This document shows, piece by piece, positions 39,801 through 64,000 of a stretch of DNA of 64,000 bases; the stretch's first letter is position 1; each line of letters opens with the position of its first letter. Under the pieces are notes generated by a model. That model did no database searches. It saw only the letters and a program-made list of their open reading frames with translations, and had not been told where the DNA came from. This DNA comes from Crambe crambe (Eukaryota > Porifera > Demospongiae > Poecilosclerida > Crambeidae). Position numbers and translations under genes: made by a program. The stretch is from positions 2,480,001 to 2,544,000 of the forward strand of contig OZ004592.1 in NCBI GenBank assembly GCA_963924555.1. Direction: 5' to 3'.

Positions 39801-40809
39801 TCACTTCTATAGCTATGTGTGTGTGCTGGTAATCATTTCATCCATGTTATCAGGATTGGTGTGGAAAGTAGCAAGATACACATCTGCAGCTCCAATGTTT
39901 TTCGATGAAGAGGATAACTATGTTGACGGTGGTGTCATTGCCAATAACCCCTGTTCAAGTGGACTCACAAGAATCCAAGACATGTACCGCAAATCCCAGC
40001 AGAAGCTTCCCATTTCTCTAGTGGTATCTGTCGGTTCAGGACAAATGCCTGAAGATGATCTTGGTCGCACTGACGCTCACCAGTTTCTCTTCTTTGGAAA
40101 GCACTGGTTCTCCTTAAAGGACAGACTGATCAGTAGAATATCAAATCTAGTGACTCTATTGGGGAATGCTGTAAGTGTGATTATGCCCTAGTAGCTCTAG
40201 CTCTAGCTCTTGCACTGTGTGTGGGGATTCCTCTTCTTCTTACCCCAAGGCAAGGCAATTAAGATGCAAGAATGCAAGATAAAATAAAACTCCCCAGCCA
40301 ACTCCATGTCCTATGACTACAACAACCACCTCAAAAGTGGTCATGAGAGCAGCCTCGTACCCAGGGCTTTTTTTTTTCCGGGGAGAGAGGCTAATCACAT
40401 GACCAGATTTCACTGCATAATGAATTTATGACACATTCTCTGGTATAATGACACATTTGTCACACCACAAGCACAAGCACATATTATTGTTACACAATTA
40501 TATCAACCGGTATAGATTACAGAATCAGAAAATATAGCCGAGAACGTCAGAAGTCGCTGTATTGAGCAGGGAATCGACTACTATCGTTTTAGCCCACATT
40601 TAGACGAGATAGTGACGGCAGGAGAAACAGACACGCAGAAACTGCTAGAGATGGTGTTACGTGTCAGAAAGTGTTCCAGGACAAAATATGACTTTGAACG
40701 CCTCATTCTGCGATTTCCCCAGTATTCTGACGCCAATCAGAAGGTGGCAAGAACAATGTGGAAACGTGTCAGACAGTCCTTAGCAGCAATACAACTGAGC
40801 AATAGTTAA
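36881..40809 (+). CDS. Ankyrin-patatin phospholipase P3 (iPLA2-beta-like), 661 aa
   Basis: Exons 36881-36994, 37583-37630, 37693-37908, 38329-39070, 39297-39459, 39520-39611, 39854-40170, 40516-40809, phases consistent. Short basic N-terminus (MSHFLREIKEFEKK), ankyrin repeats (about 55-150), a linker, then the patatin domain: LDGGGMKG (Asp about 327), GTSSGG (Ser about 362; the x residue is Ser, not Thr as in the siblings), DGG (Asp about 483 in NYVDGGV). The last exon has the SRCIEQGIDYYRFSP motif. Exon 5 is 163 nt, exactly the size of its counterparts in P1 and P4. Start ATG preceded by ccacc, a good animal context. It is head-to-head with T4 about 175 bp away. Confidence 0.85.
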
Positions 40810-41059
40810 AGCTGTGTACTGCTGGACCATTATTATAGCAACACATTCTGTGAAATTGTGTAAATTTTAGCCACCAATCTGACTATGATGAATGTTATTA
40901 AACAATTTATGATGATGCATCCCATTTTTTTTTTTACTTTACCACGTACCCACATTCATTATCCTGCAAACGCCTTACCATGGGCGGGGCTGGTTTCCGC
41001 GCTTTATTATTGCACAGTCAGCAACCCCTCCCATGCAGCTGGCCTGGGTACTATAAATT

Positions 41060-54537
<13,478 letters not shown>

Positions 54538-55079
54538 ACTAATTCTATTCCCCTCTATACATAATTATTCAGCTCATTAATTTTTATTTTTTGTCATAAT
54601 GAAAAGAAAAGAAATGGAATCAGTGATGCGAGAATGTATTTTCTCCCCCGCAGGCTTATTCAGTATTGTTTTGATCATTATCATGCTAAAACCACAAATT
54701 TACTCAAGAACACAACACTTGGTAAAAATAAACCCCATGACATGATGACACTAGGTGGAAATGGTTTTATGCTGCTATTACTGTACACAAGTTGGTAAGG
54801 ATTTTAACCGAAGGAGAGTAACTGGTTCACTTTCTATGAGATTCTTTCTGAGGTCTTCACATGAGAGGAAAAAAAAGGTGGGTTCTATTGAAAACCAGTC
54901 TCTTCAAGATCTAGAAAGGCTGAAATTGAGAATTAAGTAATTGCCCATGCACATCAAAAGATTAGCTGAGTCACCATAACAACAATAACAAACAAAAGTC
55001 ATGTGAAGGATTCCATAACAACCTTCAACTGTACTAGGTATACCATACACACCTGATATCCTGACTCATTCTGTTGGAT
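54538..55079. other. Gap between convergent P4 and N2; no gene
   Basis: It holds the two genes' 3' flanks. A 61-codon plus-strand frame at 54755-54940 is basic (DFNRRRVTGSLSMRFFLRSS) but isolated; not supported as a gene. Confidence 0.5.
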
Positions 55080-55743
55080 TTATCTCTGGTCCTTAATGTG
55101 CTTTCTTGCAATGTGATTGAAGATTTCTCCATCAAGACTCTTCACGGCCTTGGCTAGTACCCTCCAACTGGGCTTGCCATGATTGACAAAGTCGTAGTTC
55201 CACTCGAGCCACTCCGAGATGGCATCGAAGAGACACATCTTGATGTCTCTGGGATGATTTGCCTGGATGGTGTCCCTCGTGCCACCCTTGAGTCTTAAGT
55301 ACGTGGCAAGCAGTTGCCACTTTCCAGCCAAACCCTCTACTTCAGCCATCACATCTGCTTGGTCATCTCTAGCTGCATGTGTGCAAGATTGTGTGACATA
55401 ATGACTGACTGATGTCCATTGCAGGTCCTAACTAGCCACACTCACTTAAATTAGAATCATCGATATTTTCCAGTTTCTCCCATTGATCAGCATTGGTCTG
55501 GTTCTGTGAGTTAATTATAAACACTCATTGAAAAGTATATATATATTGAGAATATAATTGGACTCACAGGAAATGGGGTGACCCCTGGTGGATTGCTAGG
55601 TGACTGATAAGTTGTGCCTAAAGAGAACAGTTTGAAATATGAAACAGGTGGAGCCATCGAAATTTGAGTGGTCAGGTAGATCAGTACTACTTATGTACTT
55701 ACAAAGTGTGCCACATAAAAATTGGGTTGAGGGGAGGGCTGGG

Positions 55744-55779
<36 letters not shown>

Positions 55780-58700
55780 GAAACAATAAGTTAAATTGAT
55801 CTGTTTTTTACAAAGTGACTGCACTGGGTGTCTACACTGTGGCGTAGCTATGTTGCATAATAGGGTGTGAAGTAAACATAATGATCCAGGGGCAGCTCCA
55901 CCAGTTTTTAAAGAGAATTGGTTGTTAGTATAGTACAGGAACAGACCTGATGAAACAACCCACACACATTCTTTAATTAGGTTGTGGGACCACTTAAAGC
56001 ATTAACTGTTACCCCCCACTAGGCACACAGAGAACTGCATCCCAAGAGGGTAGCATGCACCCTTGAGTATGTGGTCTACATCTTTAACTGACTGAGAAAG
56101 TGGTCAGGTAAATAAGACTGCACCCATGGACTTACTGGAGACTTTGATGTTGAAGTAAAGGTCTTTGTCCAGTCCATTTATACCCAATTTAATAGGATTG
56201 GAGCGCTCCTTTGTAGGATCTAACTGAACTGGGTCAAACTCTAAGGAAACCCTTGGAGGGTAATCTGGACACTCAGGAATGTCTAGATGCAACTCTTCAG
56301 GAAGATGAACATCTCTTCTTAAGATCTAAAATCACAGTGAAAAAAATCAAATGATGGCTGAGTATATATAGTTTTACTAACTGTTGTGGGTTCTGTGTCA
56401 AAGATGATGTTCCATCCTTTTCCATCAGCCACAAAAAGAGTGGCTTCTTCTGACGTCAGCTTAGCAGTGACTGTAGTCAATTTCCACTCCTTTCCATCCT
56501 CCATCATCACTCTGTCACAATGCTATGTACACATATGTAATGTTAAATGTAACTAGCTATGACGTCATATTCCTAGCATACCTTTGTGTACATTTCATTG
56601 TATAAGCAGATACAGAATACTGCAAAGTTTTGGGATAAGCCTCTGTACAGCCGTGCAGAATAATAGAATGTGTTTCCTAGAGAAGTGAAAAGAAGTTATT
56701 GAACATCTAATTTAATCGTGGTATTATCATACCTTTGGATTTCTTTGATCTTGAATCAGAAGATTTTGGTGTTCTTTTCCGCTTCCCTATCTTTATTATA
56801 CAAAAATGCCTTAAGGCAATTTCTCCCACCTGGTATCCTGGTCTGAACACCCCCTTGACTCCCTCTATTTCTTTGAAGACGTACACTGGACGAGACCCCC
56901 TGAACTCTGGAGTGGAGCTGGCTGACAGAAACACCATGTCATCACAGTCCTCCTCACTCTCCAGACTAGCATAGTGATGGATCTTGACTGTAATGTCTTT
57001 TTGGAATTCCACTCTCCTGCTGTGTTTGATCAGGTAAGCTGGACTAGCCGATTCACAATCATCTGGTAACTCAAATGGTCCACTGAAACAGGGATGGATG
57101 GTTAGAGTGAGAGGTTCCTCTGTGGAACTTAGAGACTCCTCTGGGACAGACAGACATACACCCATACCCTTGAGGACAACTCCTCTCGATGTAATGTCCT
57201 TACGTAGGACCGTTTCCAGATCAAATATCATCCCAGGAGATTCTGAGAAACAAATTAAATACGTGATCAGTACAGTACTTAATTGCTATGCCACATGTAC
57301 TGGCATTTCTAATTAATGCACACCAATTTTGGGAACTAATACATGTGATTAGAGGCATTTTTTCTATGGCAGCAATGATATAAGGCCAGGACTGATTTAT
57401 GATCTGATACACTCACCATTTAACTGGGTCATTTCAGATTCAGTTACAGATGATTGTGGACTTTCTTTTTGTAGGAGTGAAACAGCCTCGATATGTCCGG
57501 ATTCATTGACAGCAACTAGTACAGAAACTCCATTATCTTGTAGGTACATATTTGCACCTTTTTCCAAAAAGAGTTTCACCATTTCAGTTTCTCCATTCTT
57601 GATTGCATATTTTAGAGCGGACCATCCATCTTCATCCAGTAAGTCTATTTGAGCACCATTTTCTAGTAACAGTCTAGCTGTTTCTGTTTTTCCATTTTCA
57701 CTTGCAAACATCAGAGAAGAATGACCAATAGTATTTTTTAGGTCAACTTGAGCACCACTTTCCAATAACAGTTGGGCTATTTTAACTTCTCCATTGTAAC
57801 ATGCATATATTAGAGCAGAATTTCCATCACTATCTTGCAAGTCGATCTTAGCACCTTTTTCCAATAATAGTTTGGCTGTTTCAGTATGTCCATTGAGGCT
57901 TGCTTTCATTAGAGCAGATGATCCATCATTATCCTGTAAGTCAATAAGAGCACCACTTTCTAGCAAAAACTGGGCTACTTCAGTTCCCTGTAAGTCGACT
58001 TGAGCTCCTCTTTCCAGCAATAGTTTGACTGTTTCGATGTGTCCATTACTGCTGGCAAGCATGAGAGCAGACGATCTATAACTGTTTTGCAAGTTGACTT
58101 GAGCACCTCTTTCCAGCAATAGTTTGGCAGTTTCAGTACGTCCATTGAGGCTTGCTTGCATTAGAGCGGAGTCTCCATGACTATCTTGTAAGTCAACTTG
58201 AGCTCCTCTTTCCAGCAATAGTTTGACTGTTTCAGTATGTCCATTTAAACTTGCATGCATTAGAGCAGATGATCCATCCTTACCCCGTAAGTTGACTTGA
58301 GCACCTCTTTCCAGCAATAGTTTGGCAGTTTCAGTACGTCCATTGAGGCTTGCTTGCATTAGAGCGGAGTCTCCATGACTATCTTGTAAGTCAACTTGAG
58401 CTCCTCTTTCCAGCAATAGTTTGACTGTTTCAGTATGTCCGTTTAAACTTGCACGCATTAGAGCAGATGATCCATCCTTACCCCGTAAGTTGACTTGAGC
58501 GCTTCTTTCCAGTAATAGTCTGGCTGTTTCAGTTTTCCCATTATCACTTGCACATAATAGAGCAGACCACCCATCTTCATCCTTTAAGTCTATTTCAGCT
58601 CCTTTTTCCAGTAACAGTTGAGCTGTTTCTGTTTTTCCATTTTCACTTGCAAACATCAGAGAAGAATGACCAATAGTATTTTTTAGGTCAACTTGAGCAC

Positions 58701-60240
58701 CACTTTCCAATAACAGTTGGGCTATTTTAACTTCTCCATTGTAACATGCATATATTAGAGCAGAATTTCCATTACTATCTTGTAAGTCAACTTGAGCTCC
58801 TCTTTCCAGCAATAGTTTGGCAGTTTCAGTATGTCCATTGAGGCTTGCTTTCATTAGAGCGGAATCTCCATCACTATCTTGTAAGTCAACTTGAGCTCCT
58901 CTTTCCAGCAATAGTTTGACCGTTTCGACGTGTCCATTACTGCTGGCAAGCATGAGAGCAGACAATCTATAACTGTTTTGCAAGTTGACTTGAGCACCTC
59001 TTTCCAGCAATAGTTTGGCAGTTTCAGTATGTCCATTGAGGCGTGCTCGCATTAGAGCAGAGTCTCCATGACTATCTCGTAAGTCAACTTGAGCTCCTCT
59101 TTCCAGCAATAGTTTGGCTATTTCAACGTGTCCATTACGGCTGGCAAGCATAAGAGCAGACAATCTATAACTGTTTTGCAAGTTGACTTGAGCACCTCTT
59201 TCCAGCAATAGTTTGGCAGTTTCAGTATGTCCATTGAGGCTTGCTTGCATTAGAGCGGAGTCTCCATGACTATCTTGTAAGTCAACTTGAGCTCCTCTTT
59301 CCAGCAATAGTTTGGCTATTTCAACGTGTCCATTAAGGCTGGCAAGCATAAGAGCAGACAATCTACAACTGTTTTGTAAGTTGACTTGAGTACCTCTTTC
59401 TAACAATAGTTTGGCAGTTTCAGTGTGTCCATTGTCACTTGCTTGCATTAGAGCAGACGTTCCACTATCATCTGGCAAGTCTATAATAGCACCACTTTCT
59501 AGTAACAACTCGACTGTTTCAGTTCTTCCTTTACGACTTGCGATTAATAGAGCAGATCCACCATGGAGACCCTTTAAGTTGACACAAGCATCTCTCTCCA
59601 GTAAAAGTTTGGCTGTTTTAGTATGTCCATTAAAACTTGCTAGCATTAGAGCAGATGCTCCATCATCATTTTGTAAATCAATAAGAGCACCACTTTCTAG
59701 CAATAGTTTGACTATTTCAGTTCTTCCATTACGACTTGCTATTAATAAAGCAGATTTTCCATCTTTACCCTGTAAGTTGACTTGAGCACCTCTTTCTAGT
59801 AGGAACCGGACTGTTTCTGTATGCCTATTTGCACTTGCACACATTAGAGCAGTTGATCCAACAATATCCTGCTCATCTACTTGAGTGCCTTCTTCCAACA
59901 ATTTCTTGACTATTTCAATCTTCCCATCTGCACTTGCTGATATGATATCCAGCGACCCACTGTCACTCACCTGACTATCGTCACTATCTTCATTTTCAGC
60001 ACTTATGTACTGGTTCATCAAGTTGAGTTCCTCTTGGAATTTGGAGTGACCGCCCTGAAGCGTCGATTCTCTCTTGAATTTCTCATCTCTGTCCGTCCCT
60101 ATGTACCCAATACGAATACCAAACGATTTTATATTCTGTAGTACTCGAATGATCTGCTTTTTTACTCCGTGCTTTTTAAACCATCCACTTCTAACTCTTT
60201 CCATGGCAGCATAGATTATAATTATGGCAGATTTGATCAA
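55080..60240 (-). CDS. Ankyrin-ZU5-death-domain protein N2, about 1374-1386 aa
   Basis: Exons 60240-57417, 57242-56733, 56676-56582, 56522-56382, 56325-56136, 55617-55568, 55503-55446, 55372-55080. Met13 (60204) is the better start: it aligns with the N1 head (MERVRSGWF versus MEKIKFGW). Exons 2-5 are 510, 95, 141 and 190 nt, identical in length to N1. About 26 ankyrin repeats, highly alike, with one truncated (QVDLQGTEVAQFLLESG near 57985). ZU5-like exon (GMGVCLSVPEESLSS) and UPA-like exons follow, then two small linker exons not present in N1, and a death-domain-like end (LAGKWQLLATYLRL ... SWRVLAKAVKSLDG). Intact. Likely a cytoplasmic sensor or adaptor; ligand unknown. Confidence 0.82.
55737..55778. 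repeat. Poly-G tract in an N2 intron
   Basis: About 40 nearly uninterrupted G in the intron between N2 exons 5 and 6 (C on the N2 sense strand). Confidence 0.9.
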
Positions 60241-60964
60241 ACAAACATGTACTTCGACCTATGATGACACACCCACACGATTATAATTTATACGCTCAGG
60301 CGCAGGATTATTTGACTATGCAAGGTTTTCCATGCCTTGTCACAGACCAAGCACTAGTCTCACGAGCCGTGAAAAATACGGCTGGCTTGCGAGACTAACC
60401 CAGCACACGAAGGAGAGTCTGTCACCTGTAAAGACAGCAGAATGTATAGCTAGCACAGATCTCCTATGCAATGTAGACATAATAAACAACACCATAGGGA
60501 CCAACCAGTATCAGAAGTTCTCAAAGGTAAAATTGCATGAATTAGCAGTCATTTGTGTATTATTATATCCTTTCTTCAGAAGTTTGTCTTTGCATGTTTA
60601 GTGTCCTAATGGATGCTAAAATAATGGTCTTTGCATGTCTAAAATAATGACCCTGCACGGGTAGGAATGAGATATTAATTTTTTAGTAATGACCTGCACA
60701 GGAAACTTTCCCAGATTCTATCACACGCCACATTCAAGGAGAGTAAATAGGGTTCTCCCCAGGATTTATATAAGGCATAGGGGTAAGACCATGATAAGTG
60801 AAAGCGATGCATCTTACAATAGAATAACATGTTACTTAGAGTATGATCTTACATAGTATGAACAGTAGCTTGTCTTGCCACTGTCACTGGGATGATCCTA
60901 CAACTAAGAGGATTAAAATTCTACATCACATGTAGCTATGGTGTGTAGCTACCTTTATGGGTTC
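60241..60964. other. N2 5' flank and N2-N3 spacer; no gene
   Basis: Starts with the N2 promoter side, including acgctcaggcgcagg, matched by gcgcaggcgcagg at 63458-63470 upstream of the N3 remnant. A plus-strand frame at 60332-60601 has no recognisable domain. A gcctgtcac-type inverted word (cacgagccgtgaaaaatacggctggcttgcgaga) at 60360-60396 can form a hairpin. Confidence 0.45.
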
Positions 60965-63400
60965 TGATGATTTCATTGAAAATTTCTCCATCAAGACTCC
61001 TCACGGCCTTGGCTAGTTTCCTCCAGCTGGGCTTCCCGTGATCAACAAAGTCGTAGTTCCACTTGAGCCACTCCGAGATGGCATCGAAGAGACACATCTG
61101 GATGTCTCCAGGATGGTGTCCCTGGTGCCACCTCTAAGCCCGAGGTAAGTGACAAGCAGTTGCCACCTTCCAGCCACTTCTTCTCTGCAGCCATCACAGC
61201 TGCCTGGTTGGCAAGATAATCAACACTTATGCCACCCATTGAGCTGCATTGGTCTGCTGTTAAGGGGGATTCCCTGGCTAAAAGTTCTGCACTAAAATAT
61301 TGGATTACTCATTAACTGTAATGTGTATTGGCATGAAGTTAAGATTAGTATGCTATTTCAATGATAGTTGAAGTACTTACAAATCAAAAAGTGGGTGTGG
61401 CTTAATTGGGGCCCTAAAATATTGCGTTCAAGCAAAAATGAAGACCACTGTTAGGGACAGTAATAACTCAGGAAAAAATGTGGCTTTCCTTTTTCCATAG
61501 CAACACACACAAATTTTTAAATCATCTTTAAGTGATTCACTAATATTTTAATTACTTTAGGTCATTTAACATGGATTACAGTGCCTATAGTTGGAAATAG
61601 AGACCCAAGCTTCTAAAGAAGATTCACTAATGTTTTAATGTACCTTTCAGTACTTTAGGTCATTTAACGTGGATTACAGTGCCTATAATTGGAAATAGAG
61701 AGCCAAGCTTCTAAAGAAGATTCAAATAATATCTTTATTATAATTTAAAATTTTTATGAAGTTATCATTGCCCCAAGAAGCAAATATTTCACCACAGCTA
61801 CTCTCATAGCGCCTTCACATGTGGTCGTTAAAAAAATATTGATTAAAAGATAGAGGCTTCAAATTTGGCAACTATATGATGAAACTAAGCAATGAATTTT
61901 TTATCTGGGTTATACAGACATTGGTATGGAGGAAGGGAGGGCTAAAACCGGAAGTAAAAAGTGGGTGGAGTTATGCTAATACATTTGTAAAAGTGAGCAA
62001 GTTTTGGATCCAGGGAATTACCCCCTTAAACAGTAAACTCATTGTACATACATAGACGCTCATGATTGGACTCACAGTTAATGGGGCGATCCCTGGTTGA
62101 TTGCTTGCTCGTGGCTGCAGTGAATAACCCTGAGGAGGGCCTAGGGGAACATGATGGATATACAAAGAGAACAGTTTGTATGCATGGACTACCAGAATCT
62201 ACACAATTGAATGAAACATAATACAGCTCACACTTACTGGAGACTTTGATGTTGAAGATAGGGTCTTTGTGTCTAGTCCAATAGGATTGAAGCGTTCCTT
62301 TGTATGAACTGGGTCAAGGAAACCCTTGGAGGGTAGCTAATCTGGACACTCGGGAATGTCTAGATGCAACTCTTCAGGAAGATGAATATCTCTCCTTAAG
62401 ATCTATCAGGAAGTTAAATAAATTCTATCTCTATGTCTGATGATGATTTGAGTATCATTCTACTAGCCCTAGTGGGTTCTGTGTCGAAGATGATGTTCCA
62501 AAAAGAATGGCTTCTTCCAATGTTAGCTTAGCAGTGACTGCAGTCAATTTCCACTCTTTTCCATCCTATATCACGATGCTGCACATATGTAATATGTATG
62601 TGTGTTAAATATAACTAGCAATGTTATATTCCTAGCATACCTTTGTGTATATTTCATTGTATAAGCAGATACAAAATACTGCAAAGTATTGGGATAAGCC
62701 TCTGTACAGCCGTGCAGAATACCAGATGGGAGAAATTGCCTAAGGCATTTTTGTATAATAAAGATAGAAAAGAACACCAGAATCTTCTGATTCAGAATCA
62801 AAGAACCCAAAGGTATGATGCTACCATAATCAGCTTTTAATATTCTATACTTCTTCTCACTTTTCTAGGAAACACATTGTATCCTAGTCTGAACACCCCC
62901 TTGACTCCCTCTATTTCCTTGAAGACGTACACTGACGAGACCCCCTGAACTCTGGAGTGGAGCTGGCTGACAGGAACACCATGTCATCACAGTGATGGAT
63001 TTTGACTGTAATGTCTTCTTGGAATTCCACTCGTCTGCTGTGTTTGATAAGGTAAGCTGGACTAGCTGACTCACAATTGTCTGGTAACTCAAATAGTCCA
63101 CTGAAAGCAGGGATGGATGGTTAGAGCGAGACGTTCCTCTGTGGAACTCAAAGAGGCTGGGATGGCTAGACATACACCCATACCCTTAAGGACAACTCCT
63201 CTCACTGTCATGTCCTTATGTATCAGAGTAGACTTTCCATCACTATCTTGTAAGTCAACTTGAGCTCCTCTTTCCAGTAATAGTTTAGCTGTTTAATGTC
63301 TCCATTACTGCTGGCAAGCACGAGATGATCTATAACTCTTTTACAAGTTGACTTGAACATCCAATATTTCAGTATTTCCATTGAACAGATGAACTTATTA
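60965..63400 (-). pseudogene. Broken ankyrin-ZU5-death-domain copy N3
   Basis: Pieces in the same order as N2, on the same strand, all damaged. Ankyrin remnant 63220-63400 (only one to two repeats left of about 26), ZU5 exon 62880-63215 with indels and lost sections, UPA-like pieces 62470-62570 and 62240-62405 with internal deletions, linker exon match near 62080-62150, death-domain exon 60965-61210 with a deletion. Introns are retained, so it is an unprocessed tandem duplicate. A 158-bp segment (62721-62878) is inverted relative to N1 and N2. No long frame survives. Confidence 0.85.
61534..61718. repeat. Two-copy tandem duplication, about 90-98 bp
   Basis: gattcactaatnttttaa ... ggattacagtgcctata ... 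ccaagcttctaaagaa occurs twice in succession (break near 61620/61621), a few mismatches and a short extra word in the second copy. Confidence 0.9.
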
Positions 63401-63510
63401 ATAGGACTATTTCTGTAAAGCAAATAATTCACTTTGACCCCACCCACCCTATCTGCGCAGGCGCAGGATTAATGATGAGTTAAGTAAAACTGTCAATCTA
63501 AACAGATATC

Positions 63511-63731
63511 TCAAATGGAAGCCCCTTTGGACTTGATGTACTCCTGTACTGTGCCCCAAGCATCACTCTCAACAGCAACTTCCTACAGCAAGTAATAGTA
63601 ATATTGATGATATTGTCATAGAAACTAACCTTGACAACCACACAGCTACACTTGACCACTTTGCGAGGTTTTCCATCTTTGTCAATTTTGCACAGACCCA
63701 CCCACTCCCCAAGCTCTTCCTTATTCTCCAC
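63511..63731 (-). CDS. RPS12: Ribosomal protein eS12 (RPS12), C-terminal exons; partial
   Basis: Exon 63731-63630 (34 codons) follows a GTAG acceptor and reads [20 protein letters not shown] then KCSCVVVK, the hallmark of eukaryotic small-subunit protein eS12. It joins in phase 0 to exon 63582-63511, coding [20 protein letters not shown] then ASI and a stop. In the family this C-terminal tail is usually short and less conserved, ending in a helix (EEYFKxKK in vertebrates), so the fit is good. The first two thirds of the protein must lie beyond the right edge. A component of the 40S head; housekeeping gene marking the edge of the expanded-family block. Confidence 0.92.
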
Positions 63732-63733
63732 CT

Positions 63734-64000
63734 ACAGACACAGAAATAGAAATTTGGCACATATATACAGTGGAATCCATAAGGCCCTAAATATGTTAAG
63801 ATTGTCTCAGACAGAGATTATGTTCCGGATAAGAGCAATTCCTCAGCGCAACATAGCTCAGAAGAGGGAGCTCATATATCATCAGCAACAATCAATGAAA
63901 TCATCCCACCATCCCAACTCAGTAACCTTCCCATGTGCTTATCAAATGCCACCCTGGAAGTTATGCCCTGCCATGCACCCCAATAACACCTTGAGAAGCT
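63734..64000. other. Part of an RPS12 intron; nothing else seen
   Basis: No eS12-like upstream exon is readable in this stretch on the minus strand. Confidence 0.5.

Noticed and set aside
60332..60601. Plus-strand gene divergent from N2
   Set aside because: No domain, no splice partner, low-complexity context; probably the N2 5' flank.

Overview
Animal nuclear DNA, most likely from a demosponge, with Amphimedon queenslandica my best guess (inference). The genes are split by many short GT-AG introns. The non-coding DNA is AT-rich, full of agctagcta-like words, and studded with small foldback elements. Domain combinations (ankyrin + patatin, ankyrin + ZU5 + death domain, beta-helix + multi-membrane-span) point to an early-branching animal. 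I saw no rRNA, tRNA, CRISPR or prokaryote-style operon. All gene models were assembled by eye by joining exons whose splice sites and phases agree.

Layout. 1.7-2.2 kb: the first two exons of an ankyrin gene on the minus strand (P0). 3.2-7.5 kb: one intronless 1437-residue secreted/membrane beta-helix protein. 7.6-16.0 kb: transposon-rich, with a paired foldback element (one copy carrying a nested insertion), a separate inverted-repeat element, and a decayed DDE-integrase gene between about 330-bp inverted arms. 16.0-26.8 kb: two divergent ankyrin-patatin phospholipase genes (P1 minus, P2 plus) sharing a very GC-rich promoter gap. 27.1-36.7 kb: four tandem minus-strand POT/SLC15-type transporters (T1-T4); T4 has a premature stop. 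36.9-40.8 kb: ankyrin-patatin gene P3. 41.1-54.5 kb: ankyrin-patatin gene P4, whose 6.1-kb intron holds a complete antisense ankyrin-ZU5-death-domain gene (N1). 55.1-60.2 kb: a larger paralogue (N2). 61.0-63.4 kb: a broken copy (N3) with an internal microinversion. 63.5-63.7 kb: the last two exons of ribosomal protein eS12 (RPS12).

How the genes may work together. P1-P4 keep the patatin oxyanion loop (DGGG), nucleophile elbow (GxSxG) and catalytic DGG, and resemble calcium-independent phospholipase A2 beta (PLA2G6/PNPLA9). N1 and N2 look like cytoplasmic adaptors or sensors of the ankyrin/UNC5/PIDD kind. T1-T4 are relatives of SLC15 oligopeptide transporters, some animal members of which move bacterial muropeptides. 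A lineage-specific immune or signalling neighbourhood is a reasonable hypothesis, but it rests on family knowledge and co-location only; tandem duplication alone could explain the clustering.
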